A stretch of 64,000 bases of DNA from an uncultured Lachnospiraceae bacterium. GTDB lineage: Bacteria; Bacillota; Clostridia; Lachnospirales; Lachnospiraceae. Shown here one piece after another: positions 26,729 to 34,862 of this stretch; position 1 is the stretch's first letter; every line of letters begins with the position of its first letter. The stretch is from positions 33,061 through 97,060 of the forward strand of contig UQWA01000008.1 in the NCBI GenBank assembly GCA_900544685.1. Direction: 5' to 3'. Below the pieces are notes generated by a model. It worked only from the letters and a program-made list of their open reading frames with translations. It was not told the DNA's origin and did no database searches. The translations under genes were made by a program, and so were the position numbers.

Positions 26729-26770
26729 AATACCATGTTATGAAACACAACGCAGACAGGAGGAATTGCA

Positions 26771-27238
26771 ATGATTGAGGCAACGAGCTGTGGCGGTGTG
26801 GTAATATTTCGGGGCAAGATCCTGTTATTGTTCAAGAGTTATAAGAACAAGTATGAAGGATGGGTTTTGCCAAAAGGTACCGTAGAACCAGGAGAAGTGT
26901 ATACAGAGACGGCATTACGTGAAGTGCTGGAGGAGACTGGAGCCAAGGCGACGATTGTAAAATACATCGGCAAGAGTCAGTACTCTTTCAATGTGCCGGA
27001 AGATGTAGTGGAGAAAGATGTCCACTGGTATCTTATGCGCTCAGAGAGTTATTACAGTAAACCACAACGCGAGGAACATTTTATTGATTCAGGGTATTAT
27101 AAGTACCATGAAGCATATCACCTTTTAAAATTTGCAAATGAGAGAGCGATGCTGGAGAGAGCATATGAAGAGTATCTGAACTTAAAAAAGGCAAATTTAT
27201 GGGGCGGAAGTAAAAAGTATTTCAAGGGGAAAGACTGA
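26771..27238 (+). CDS. Nudix hydrolase
   Basis: 155 residues. The Nudix box reads GTVEPGEVYTETALREVLEETG with all Gly, Glu, Arg-Glu and Glu-Glu positions in place at about residues 37-58. Members hydrolyse nucleoside diphosphates linked to other groups; the substrate here is not known. AGGAGGAATTG precedes ATG 26771. The next gene begins 52 bases later. Confidence 0.9.
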   Translation: MIEATSCGGVVIFRGKILLLFKSYKNKYEGWVLPKGTVEPGEVYTETALREVLEETGAKATIVKYIGKSQYSFNVPEDVVEKDVHWYLMRSESYYSKPQREEHFIDSGYYKYHEAYHLLKFANERAMLERAYEEYLNLKKANLWGGSKKYFKGKD

Positions 27239-27290
27239 TGAGAGCTTCATCGGTCTTTCTGATTATTAAAGGAAGAAAGGTCAGATATCC

Positions 27291-27683
27291 ATGGACTGGT
27301 ACAGCGGATTATATATGGACGATGAGCTGAAAGAAAAAAAAGAAAAACTGATACACAAGATTGAACATGCTGCCGGAACACCGGGAGTGTATCTGATTAC
27401 GCTTGCATCGAATGAGAAGAATCTTTTGGATATTTTTCAGGCAGACCAGCTTCTGTGGCCGGTGATGCATCGTCTGTGTCCGGTGATTATAGGTATGACA
27501 AGATCCTATGACAGCGCAGTGGAACTGGCTTCCTCCATTATACTGGAATCCTACAAAAAGACAGGGACATTCCATGTGGACACATTTTTAAAGCAGAGAC
27601 TGGATGAGAATGAGCCATATGTGGTACATTATCCGTTAAAGAAAAGAAAATACAGGTGGGGAGTCCATTTCTGGGGAAAGTAA
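27291..27683 (+). CDS. Conserved hypothetical protein upstream of the spore cluster
   Basis: 130 residues, no signal or membrane segment. I do not recognise a family. It begins MDWYSGLYMDDELKEKKE, has an alpha/beta feel (GTPGVYLITLASNEKN, PVIIGMTRSYDSAVELAS) and a basic tail ending KRKYRWGVHFWGK. It starts 9 bases before the DUF2953 gene and shares its direction with gerW, so a sporulation or envelope role is conceivable (inference). Confidence 0.7.
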   Translation: MDWYSGLYMDDELKEKKEKLIHKIEHAAGTPGVYLITLASNEKNLLDIFQADQLLWPVMHRLCPVIIGMTRSYDSAVELASSIILESYKKTGTFHVDTFLKQRLDENEPYVVHYPLKKRKYRWGVHFWGK

Positions 27684-27692
27684 AGGAAGCAT

Positions 27693-28718
27693 ATGCTGCA
27701 TATATTATTTTTGATTTTAAAGATAATTGGAATATTGCTGCTGATTGTTCTTGGGATAATACTGTCAGTACTTGCAATTGTGCTGTTTGTTCCGGTCAGA
27801 TATCGATTATCTGCAGAGAAAGAAAGGAATATACAGGCAAAGCTTGGGCTTTCCTGGCTGGTTGGTGCAATTCGGATACAGACTGGGTATGACGAAGGGA
27901 AGACCGGAACAGATGTGTTTCTGTTTGGAAGATCGCTGCTTAACAGGAAGCCTGAAAAGAAAAAATTCAGGAAGAGACAGAAAAAAAGAGAAGCAGAACA
28001 GTTAAAAAAAATAAAGACAGAACAATCGCATGAGATAAAAACAGAACAGCCACAGAAAATAGAATCAGAACAGATTCAGGAAGAACGAACTGTATCGGTA
28101 ATAACAGTTCCGTCAGAAAAGGAAGGCCAGTCAGAAAACAGTGCGGAGACAGAAGAGCATCTTTGGCAGTCAGAGAAAGATACCGGGCAAACAGGTGATA
28201 GAAGAAAGACAAGAACTGACTGGAAGAGCATAACAGAAAAGCTGTCAGGAGTTCCACGAAAGATACAGAGTATATTACAAAGTATCTGGCAGAGGGGCAA
28301 GCGCATTAAAGAGATGGGAAAAAGGCTGTCAGACAAAAAAGAAAAGCTGAAAGCTACGATTGGAAGATGGATGGATTTCTGGAATCTGGAGGTAACGCAG
28401 GCTGCAAAAACGCATGTAATGAAGGAAATGCGATATCTGCTTCGACACAGTTTACCGCGAAAAGCGGAAGGTCAGATTGTGATTGGACTGGATGATCCTG
28501 CAATAACCGGTCAGGTGCTGGGTATACTATATGTATTATCTGCATTTACAGGAAACTGTCTGGAGATCCATGGAGATTTTGAAAAGGCAATTTTGGAAGG
28601 GCGTTTTCAGATAAACGGACATGTGAGAATCTGCCACATTGCAAAGGCAGCATTGTCTTTGTTTGCAGATAAGAATATCAGACGTATGGTACAGTCATTT
28701 CGACAAATGACTGTGTAA
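27693..28718 (+). CDS. DUF2953 family membrane protein
   Basis: 341 residues. An N-terminal membrane helix (about 3-33, LFLILKIIGILLLIVLGII) and the strand FVPVRYRLSAE start the DUF2953 domain, common beside gerW in spore formers. A long Glu/Lys-rich low-complexity spacer (about 85-180) follows, and a C-terminal conserved part (about 230-341) ends with GHVRICHIAKAALSLFADKNIRR. The spacer probably forms an extended or coiled region. Function unknown; its neighbour gerW suggests a spore role. Confidence 0.8.
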   Translation: MLHILFLILKIIGILLLIVLGIILSVLAIVLFVPVRYRLSAEKERNIQAKLGLSWLVGAIRIQTGYDEGKTGTDVFLFGRSLLNRKPEKKKFRKRQKKREAEQLKKIKTEQSHEIKTEQPQKIESEQIQEERTVSVITVPSEKEGQSENSAETEEHLWQSEKDTGQTGDRRKTRTDWKSITEKLSGVPRKIQSILQSIWQRGKRIKEMGKRLSDKKEKLKATIGRWMDFWNLEVTQAAKTHVMKEMRYLLRHSLPRKAEGQIVIGLDDPAITGQVLGILYVLSAFTGNCLEIHGDFEKAILEGRFQINGHVRICHIAKAALSLFADKNIRRMVQSFRQMTV

Positions 28719-28761
28719 GAAACAAAGAATAGAAAAAAGGACAGATAGAAAGGAGAAAAAC

Positions 28762-29175
28762 ATGGCATCAGAAAATAATTTTCAGTCAAAAGTAGAGTCA
28801 TTATTTAAGGGAATGGATGGATACATTCATTCTAAGACAGTAGTGGGGGATGCAATTACAGTAGGAGATACGATCATTCTTCCACTGATTGATGTGTCTT
28901 TCGGAGTGGCAGCAGGAGCACTGGAAGGAAAGGATAATAACAAAGTAAAGAATAACGGCGGCGGAGGAATGGGATGCAAGATGACTCCGAGTGCTGTGCT
29001 GGTGATTCAGAATGGAACCACAAAACTGGTGAATATTAAGAACCAGGATGGACTGACTAAGGTGCTGGATATGGTACCGGATTTTGTCAACCGTTTTACA
29101 TCAGGAAGTGGTAATGCGGCAGCAGATGCAGTGAGAGCAGCTGAAGTGGTACAGACAGAAAACACAGAAGAATAG
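28762..29175 (+). CDS. gerW: GerW family sporulation protein
   Basis: 137 residues, small spore protein of the YtfJ/GerW family, needed in B. subtilis for proper germination response. The diagnostic segment SKTVVGDAITVGDTIILPLIDVSFGVAAGA is at about 23-52, then GGGMGCKMTPSAVLVI at about 67-82. AAGGAG precedes ATG. It is followed closely by a 45-residue membrane protein gene. Confidence 0.92.
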   Translation: MASENNFQSKVESLFKGMDGYIHSKTVVGDAITVGDTIILPLIDVSFGVAAGALEGKDNNKVKNNGGGGMGCKMTPSAVLVIQNGTTKLVNIKNQDGLTKVLDMVPDFVNRFTSGSGNAAADAVRAAEVVQTENTEE

Positions 29176-29224
29176 TCACAGATTAAAAAAAACTGCATAA
29201 GATAGAAAAAAAGGGAGTACACAC

Positions 29225-29362
29225 ATGAAGCGTATTGCAGGATATACATTATTCTGGATATCGGTCGGAATGCTGATCGCATTACTTATCGCAGATACGT
29301 TCTGGAATGTACTCCTGATTTTTTTGCTCCTGTTGATCGGATATAATCTGTTTGTATGTTAA
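29225..29362 (+). CDS. Small membrane protein, 45 residues
   Basis: Reads MKRIAGYTLFWISVGMLIAL, then one long hydrophobic stretch ending IGYNLFVC: two closely spaced helices with a short DTFW turn. AAAGGGAG lies nine bases upstream. It sits 50 bases after gerW and before the rpmB terminator, so probably belongs to the same spore cluster. Function unknown. Confidence 0.7.
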   Translation: MKRIAGYTLFWISVGMLIALLIADTFWNVLLIFLLLLIGYNLFVC

Positions 29363-29388
29363 AAAAGAGCCGCTTTTCAGCGACTCTT
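29361..29388 (-). terminator. Terminator of rpmB
   Basis: Arms AAGAGTCGCT and AGCGGCTCTT (one mismatch) on the minus strand are followed by six T; on the plus strand the hairpin could also end the gerW transcript. It lies between the two convergent genes. Confidence 0.75.
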
Positions 29389-29399
29389 GTCTGTTCTTA

Positions 29400-29585
29400 T
29401 TAAGCTCTTTCAACTTTTCCGGATCTTAAGCAAGAAGTACATACATACATCTTCTTAGCAGCTCCGTTCACTTTAACGCGAACAGATTTGATGTTGGATT
29501 TCCACATTTTATTAGATCTTCTATGGGAGTGGCTCACGTTGTTTCCGAAATGAGCGCCCTTATCACAAATTGCACATTTAGCCAT
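29400..29585 (-). CDS. rpmB: 50S ribosomal protein L28
   Basis: 61 residues. N-terminal MAKCAICDKGAHFGNNVSHSHRR and C-terminal CTSCLRSGKVER are typical, with two CxxC pairs (C4/C7 and near 49/52) that mark the zinc-binding form. AGGAGG precedes the start. The order rpmB-yloU-yloV-recG is classic for Firmicutes, with rpmB divergent. Confidence 0.96.
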   Translation of the reverse strand: MAKCAICDKGAHFGNNVSHSHRRSNKMWKSNIKSVRVKVNGAAKKMYVCTSCLRSGKVERA

Positions 29586-29646
29586 GACAGCACCTCCTTA
29601 TATCTTATTAGTTCGTACTTAAAGTGTACAAACTGACAACAATCGT

Positions 29647-29675
29647 ATTCTAACAGAAATAAATGTATTTTGCAA
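29647..29675 (-). promoter_or_regulatory. Promoter of rpmB
   Basis: On the minus strand: TTGCAA (29670-29675), 17 bases, TAGAAT (29647-29652), about 60 bases before the start codon. Confidence 0.75.
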
Positions 29676-29765
29676 GTAGAAAATGAAAAAAGATATTTCC
29701 TTTTTCAGAAAAACTTGTTATACTATGGAATGAGTATCAAGCAAAATGATATCTGGAGGTAGAAT

Positions 29766-30125
29766 ATGAAGGGACGTATGAATAACGAACTTGGTTCGAT
29801 TTCGATTGATTTAGATGTTATAGCAACCTATGCGGGCAGTGTGGCAGTGGAATGTTTCGGAATAGTCGGTATGGCAGCATTCAGTATGAAAGACGGTCTT
29901 GTAAGATTGCTCAAGCGCGACAGCTTAAAACATGGAATCAATGTAACGGTAGGGGAAGATAACCGGATTTCCCTTGATTTTCATGTAATTGTTTCATACG
30001 GAGTAAGTATTTCCGCAGTTTGCGAGAACCTGATGGAAAGCGTAAAATATCGCGTACAGGAATTTACCGGTATGGAGATTGATAAGATGAATATTTATGT
30101 AGAAGGCGTAAGAGCAATTGATTAA
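29766..30125 (+). CDS. yloU: Asp23/Gls24 family protein (YloU-like)
   Basis: 119 residues, small cytosolic envelope-stress family protein. Features: IDLDVIATYAGSVAVECFGIVGMA near the start and VSYGVSISAVCENLMESVKYRVQEFTGM near the end match Asp23/YloU. It is followed 15 bases on by the DAK2 gene, matching B. subtilis yloU-yloV. GGAGG is nine bases before ATG. Confidence 0.88.
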   Translation: MKGRMNNELGSISIDLDVIATYAGSVAVECFGIVGMAAFSMKDGLVRLLKRDSLKHGINVTVGEDNRISLDFHVIVSYGVSISAVCENLMESVKYRVQEFTGMEIDKMNIYVEGVRAID

Positions 30126-30140
30126 GGAGGACCTCGAAAA

Positions 30141-31799
30141 GTGGGTAAAAGTACGATAAATGCCGAACTGTGCGCTAAGATGTTTCTGGCAGGGGCAAAG
30201 AATCTTGAGGCAAATAAAGAATGGATTAATGAACTGAATGTATTTCCGGTTCCTGACGGAGATACAGGTACCAATATGACACTGACCATCATGTCAGCGG
30301 CAAAAGAAGTGGCAGGACTGGAAACTGTGAACATGGAGACACTGGCAAAGGCAATCTCATCCGGATCTTTACGTGGAGCAAGAGGAAATTCAGGTGTTAT
30401 CCTCTCGCAGCTTCTGAGAGGATTTACCAAGGGGATCCGCGATACCAGTGAGATTGACGTGATTACCATTACAGAGGCGTTTCAGAAGGCTGTGGCGACT
30501 GCATACAAGGCAGTTATGAAGCCAAAGGAAGGAACTATTCTGACTGTAGCCAAGGGATTTGCAGACAAGGCAACTGAACTGGCTTTAACAGAGAACGTTG
30601 AGATGGAAGAACTGCTGGATACTTCTCTTAAGTATGCAGAAGAAGTGCTGGCTAAGACCCCTGAGATGCTTCCTGTTTTAAAAGAAGCTGGTGTAGTAGA
30701 TTCTGGCGGACAGGGATTGATTCAGGTATTAAAGGGTGCTTTCGATGCTTATCTTGGCAAGGAAGTAGATTACACAATTGAAAAGCCTGAGAGCACAGGA
30801 GAACCTGCGCAGGCAGATACCAGAACAGAGGCAGATATTAAGTTCGGTTATTGCACAGAATTCATTATAATGACGAAGAAGCCAATGCAGCAGGCAGAAG
30901 AGCTGAAGTTCAAGGCATTCCTGGAGAGTATTGGAGATTCTATTGTAGTAGTTGCAGATGAAGAGATTGTAAAAGTACATGTGCATACCAATGATCCAGG
31001 TGTTGCAATAACTAGAGCACTGACTTATGGCGAACTTTCACATATGAAAATTGATAATATGAGAGAGGAACATCGTGAGAAACTGATCAAAGATGCAGAA
31101 AAGCAGGAAGCAGCACAGGTGAAGCCGGCGATGCCTCATAAGGAAGTTGGTTTTATTTCTGTCAGCATAGGCGATGGCATCGGTGAGATCTTCAAAGGTT
31201 TGGGTGTGGATTACCTGATTGAAGGCGGTCAAACGATGAATCCGAGTACCGAAGATATGCTTAATGCTATTGCAGAGGTCAATGCGGATACTATTTTCAT
31301 TTTCCCGAATAATAAAAACATTATTCTGGCTGCAAATCAGGCTCAGGCACTGACTGAGGACAAGAAGATTATAGTTATCCCAACTAAGACAGTTCCACAG
31401 GGTATTGCGGCCATCATCAGTTTTGATCCAACTGCATCTGCAGAAGAAAATAAAGAGAACATGAAAGAAGCATTATCCATGGTGAAGACTGGACAGATTA
31501 CTTATGCGGTACGTGATACACATATCGATGACAAAGAGATTAAAGAAGGAAATATCATGGGAATCGGAGATGACTCTATTCTGGCTGTAGGTGAAGACAT
31601 TGCAGAGATTACCAAGGAGACTATTGATCTGATGGCAGATGAAGAATCTGAACTGATCAGTGTGTATTATGGAGAGGATATTACAGAAGAAGATGCCAAT
31701 GCACTTGGCGAAGAACTTCAGGAAAAGTATCCGGATTGTGAAGTGGAAGTATATGAGGGTGGACAGCCTATTTATTACTATGTGGTATCTGTAGAGTAG
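30141..31799 (+). CDS. yloV: DAK2-domain fatty-acid kinase-like protein (YloV/FakA)
   Basis: 552 residues. N-terminal kinase domain with the metal-phosphate motif NVFPVPDGDTGTNM at about 30-43 and LRGARGNSGVILSQ at about 78-91, a middle domain, and a C-terminal DegV-like/fatty-acid-protein-binding part from about 320. In Staphylococcus FakA phosphorylates FakB-bound fatty acids taken up from outside; the same role is likely here. GTG start at 30141 follows AAGGAGGACC. Confidence 0.88.
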   Translation: MGKSTINAELCAKMFLAGAKNLEANKEWINELNVFPVPDGDTGTNMTLTIMSAAKEVAGLETVNMETLAKAISSGSLRGARGNSGVILSQLLRGFTKGIRDTSEIDVITITEAFQKAVATAYKAVMKPKEGTILTVAKGFADKATELALTENVEMEELLDTSLKYAEEVLAKTPEMLPVLKEAGVVDSGGQGLIQVLKGAFDAYLGKEVDYTIEKPESTGEPAQADTRTEADIKFGYCTEFIIMTKKPMQQAEELKFKAFLESIGDSIVVVADEEIVKVHVHTNDPGVAITRALTYGELSHMKIDNMREEHREKLIKDAEKQEAAQVKPAMPHKEVGFISVSIGDGIGEIFKGLGVDYLIEGGQTMNPSTEDMLNAIAEVNADTIFIFPNNKNIILAANQAQALTEDKKIIVIPTKTVPQGIAAIISFDPTASAEENKENMKEALSMVKTGQITYAVRDTHIDDKEIKEGNIMGIGDDSILAVGEDIAEITKETIDLMADEESELISVYYGEDITEEDANALGEELQEKYPDCEVEVYEGGQPIYYYVVSVE

Positions 31800-31828
31800 A
31801 AAACTGCAATAAAAAATAAGAAGTTAAG

Positions 31829-31864
31829 AACAGGGTGACAGAAGAATCTGCCACCCTGTTTTAA
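31829..31864 (+). terminator. Terminator after yloV
   Basis: AACAGGGTG and CACCCTGTT (inner CAGA/TCTG) form a strong stem; only four T follow, so it may be an attenuator before recG rather than a full stop. Confidence 0.65.
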
Positions 31865-31875
31865 GGAGTAGAAAA

Positions 31876-33933
31876 ATGGACAGATTTGCATCGGTGGATC
31901 AACTGAAGGGTGTAGGGGAAAAATCAAAGAAGATGCTGGAAAAGCTGGAGCTTTTTACCATAGATGATCTTTTGACTTATTATCCCAGAACATATCGAAA
32001 GTTTGAAGAATGTACATCGACAGAAAAGTTGGGAGAAGGTGAGACAGTGGCGGTCTGTGCTCAGGCAGTCAGACCACTGACGGTACAGTATGTGAAACGA
32101 ATGCAGATCACAACAGCACATTTGTCAGACGGCAAAGGAGAAGTTCTGGCAAGATGGTTTCGCATGCCTTATTTGAAGAACACGATTTTACCGGGAAAAT
32201 GCTATGTGTTTTATGGGAAAATCAGTCGAAAGGGAACCAGCCTGATTCTGGATCAGCCGGCAGTTTATCAGCCAGATCAATATGAAGAGATGAGAAAGGT
32301 GCTTCAGCCAGTTTATATGCTGACTAAGGGAGTTACGAATCATATGCTGACAAAATTAATTCGCCAGGCAATGGAAGAAATCGATCTTTCCAGAGACTTT
32401 CTTCCGGAAGGTATAAGGAAAAGTTACCACCTCGCAGAATATGATTATTCTATGGAAGAAATTCATTTTCCAAGAGATGAGCATCATCTGAAGCTGGCGA
32501 GAGAAAGACTGGTATTTGATGAATTTTTCCTATTCATTCTGGCACTTAAGATCTGGAAAGAGAGAACGGAAGAAAATGAAAGTGTATTTCAGATGAAGCG
32601 GGATACATTGGCAGATGTAACAGAAAAACTGGGATATGAGCTTACCGGTGCACAGAAGCAGGTTTGGAAGGAGATCCTGGATGATATGAGCGGAGGCAGA
32701 GTAATGAACCGGTTGATTCAAGGGGATGTAGGATCAGGAAAAACAATTATTGCATTTCTGGCAATGATTCTTGCAGCAAGGAATGAGATGCAGAGTGTAC
32801 TGATGGTTCCGACGGAAGTACTTGCACGTCAGCATTACGAGGCATTTCAGAAACTGACAGAGACACAGAATCTTCCTGTATGTGCAGTTCTTCTGACTGG
32901 TTCCATGACCGCTAAGGAGAAGCGTATTGCTTATGAAAAAATATCTGCGCATGAAGCAGATGTTGTAATTGGCACTCATGCAGTGATACAGGAAAAGGTA
33001 ATGTTTGACCGGCTTGGTCTGGTGATTACAGATGAACAACACCGTTTTGGTGTCCGCCAGAGGGAAGCACTGGGCGAAAAATCTGAGAAAATGCCACATA
33101 CTATGGTTATGAGTGCGACTCCGATCCCACGTACCCTGGCTGTAATCCTGTATGGAGATCTGGAGATATCCACCATAGATGAGCTGCCATCTAACCGTAT
33201 TCCGATCAAGAACTGTGTGGTAAATACTTCCTACCGGAAAAAAGCGTATGATTTTATCAGCCGGGAAGTAAATGATGGTCATCAGGCATATGTAATCTGT
33301 CCAATGGTGGAAGAAAGTGAGATGATAGATGCAGAGGATGTTATTTCTTATACAGAAAAACTGAAACAGGAACTTCCGTCATCTGTTTGTGTGGAATATC
33401 TTCATGGGAAAATGAAGCCGAAAGAAAAAAATGAAATCATGGAGAGATTTCTGAAAAACCAGATTCAGGTGCTGGTATCCACGACAGTAGTCGAAGTGGG
33501 GGTGAATGTGCCAAATGCAACGGTCATGATGATCGAAAATGCAGAACGTTTTGGTCTGGCACAACTCCATCAGCTCCGTGGGCGTGTAGGAAGAGGCGGA
33601 AAACAGTCTTATTGTATTATGATCAATGGAAGTGAGAATGGCAGCAATCAGAAACGTTTGGACATTCTGAACCGTTCAAATGACGGATTTTATATTGCGA
33701 GTGAGGATCTGAAGCTGAGAGGACCGGGAGAACTGCTGGGAGTCCGGCAGAGTGGAGCTATGGAATTCAAAATAGGAGATATTTATTCGGACTCAGAGAT
33801 ATTGAAGGAAGCAGGAAAAGCAGTCAGCCGAATAAAAAGAGAAGACCCGGAACTGGAACAGCCATGTCACAGAGAACTGAAAAAAAGGCTGAATTCCTAT
33901 ATGAAAAATGAACTGAAAAACCTGAGCCTGTAA
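31876..33933 (+). CDS. recG: ATP-dependent DNA helicase RecG
   Basis: 685 residues, normal length. It remodels stalled forks and junctions. N-terminal wedge/OB domain (about 60-150), Walker A GDVGSGKT near 277-284, motif II TDEQHRFGVRQR near 379-390, motif III SATPIPRTL and motif VI LRGRVGRGGKQSYC near 562-575, TRG-type region at the end. It starts 76 bases after yloV, on the far side of a hairpin. Confidence 0.96.
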   Translation: MDRFASVDQLKGVGEKSKKMLEKLELFTIDDLLTYYPRTYRKFEECTSTEKLGEGETVAVCAQAVRPLTVQYVKRMQITTAHLSDGKGEVLARWFRMPYLKNTILPGKCYVFYGKISRKGTSLILDQPAVYQPDQYEEMRKVLQPVYMLTKGVTNHMLTKLIRQAMEEIDLSRDFLPEGIRKSYHLAEYDYSMEEIHFPRDEHHLKLARERLVFDEFFLFILALKIWKERTEENESVFQMKRDTLADVTEKLGYELTGAQKQVWKEILDDMSGGRVMNRLIQGDVGSGKTIIAFLAMILAARNEMQSVLMVPTEVLARQHYEAFQKLTETQNLPVCAVLLTGSMTAKEKRIAYEKISAHEADVVIGTHAVIQEKVMFDRLGLVITDEQHRFGVRQREALGEKSEKMPHTMVMSATPIPRTLAVILYGDLEISTIDELPSNRIPIKNCVVNTSYRKKAYDFISREVNDGHQAYVICPMVEESEMIDAEDVISYTEKLKQELPSSVCVEYLHGKMKPKEKNEIMERFLKNQIQVLVSTTVVEVGVNVPNATVMMIENAERFGLAQLHQLRGRVGRGGKQSYCIMINGSENGSNQKRLDILNRSNDGFYIASEDLKLRGPGELLGVRQSGAMEFKIGDIYSDSEILKEAGKAVSRIKREDPELEQPCHRELKKRLNSYMKNELKNLSL

Positions 33934-33938
33934 AATAC

Positions 33939-33980
33939 AGGGGAAAAGCAGCCGCACGTTTATGCAACTGCTTTTCCCTG
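33939..33980. terminator. Bidirectional hairpin between recG and the SASP gene
   Basis: CAGGGGAAAAGCAG (33939-33952) and CTGCTTTTCCCTG (33968-33980) pair over 13 bp. Neither strand has a long T tract, but the position between convergent genes supports a shared terminator. Confidence 0.65.
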
Positions 33981-33988
33981 CAATATAA

Positions 33989-34213
33989 TTACTGCATACT
34001 GTTCTGAGACTTGCTGCTCATCTGTCGTTCCTGTTCCTCGATCATTTTTTTCACCATATAACCGCCGACAGAACCGTTCTGTTTGGAAGTCAGGTTTCCG
34101 TTATAACCGTTAGTAAGTGGTACTCCCAGTTCGTTTGCCACTTCATATTTGAAACGGTCTAATGCTCCTTTTGCTTCTGGTACCGCTGTGGTATTAGATG
34201 AACGACTATTCAT
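33989..34213 (-). CDS. Alpha/beta-type small acid-soluble spore protein
   Basis: 74 residues; coats and protects DNA in the forespore. Diagnostic: PEAKGALDRFKYEVANELGV (about 12-31) with the germination-protease site KYEVANE, and LTSKQNGSVGGYMVKKMIE at about 42-60. A forespore-type (sigma-G/F) promoter lies upstream and AAGGAGG precedes ATG. Convergent with recG. Confidence 0.95.
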   Translation of the reverse strand: MNSRSSNTTAVPEAKGALDRFKYEVANELGVPLTNGYNGNLTSKQNGSVGGYMVKKMIEEQERQMSSKSQNSMQ

Positions 34214-34263
34214 ATTTGTTTACCTCCTTTGTAATGGTGATCTGCAATTTTTGATTGCAAGGA

Positions 34264-34292
34264 TAGTATGTGAAAAATGACTTTTCTTAAAC
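34264..34292 (-). promoter_or_regulatory. Forespore sigma-G/F-type promoter of the SASP gene
   Basis: On the minus strand: GTTTA (34288-34292), 17 bases, CATACTA (34264-34270). The -10 matches the sigma-G consensus CATWMTA fully and the -35 at four of five positions. Confidence 0.65.
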
Positions 34293-34351
34293 TGGGAGTT
34301 GTTTCAAAAAGCGGAACAATTTACAAATATACGGATAATTTTATAAAATAT

Positions 34352-34379
34352 TTGATATTACTGAAAATTATGATATAAT
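34352..34379 (+). promoter_or_regulatory. Promoter of mgsA
   Basis: TTGATA (34352-34357), 16 bases, TATAAT (34374-34379), 43 bases before mgsA. Confidence 0.75.
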
Positions 34380-34421
34380 GGACAACGTAATATGGGTTAG
34401 TATGGGGAAAGGGATGAAATT

Positions 34422-34814
34422 ATGAAAATAGGATTTATTGCACACAACAGCAAAAAAAGCCTGATGGAAAACTTTTGCCTTGCTTATAAAAGAATACTCA
34501 GCAAACATGATTTATATGCGACAGGCGGCACAGGAAGAAAAATTGAAGAAGTGACGAATCTGAAGGTGCATAAGTTCCTTCCGGGAGCAGTCGGAGGAGA
34601 TAAGCAGTTTACAGAGATGATTGAGAGAAATGACATGGATATGGTTATTTTCTTTTACAATCCACTGCTTCAGGATCCAAGACAGGCAGATATCGACAGC
34701 ATTACAAGATGTTGCGACAAGTACAACATACCAATAGCAACAAATATTGCGACTGCAGAATCCCTGTTACTGGGTCTGGCAAATGGAGATCTGGACTGGA
34801 GAAGTATTGTGTAA
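34422..34814 (+). CDS. mgsA: Methylglyoxal synthase
   Basis: 130 residues, normal length. It converts dihydroxyacetone phosphate to methylglyoxal, bypassing lower glycolysis when phosphate is short. IGFIAHNSKK at 3-12, YATGGTGRKIEE near 29-40, PGAVGGDKQ near 50-58 with the catalytic Asp, and MVIFFYNPL near 70. The following gene is a sodium/phosphate transporter, which fits phosphate homeostasis (inference). Confidence 0.94.
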   Translation: MKIGFIAHNSKKSLMENFCLAYKRILSKHDLYATGGTGRKIEEVTNLKVHKFLPGAVGGDKQFTEMIERNDMDMVIFFYNPLLQDPRQADIDSITRCCDKYNIPIATNIATAESLLLGLANGDLDWRSIV

Positions 34815-34862
34815 TACCAGGGAGATCATATTTTATGAATACAAATAGCAGGGGGAGAGTAT

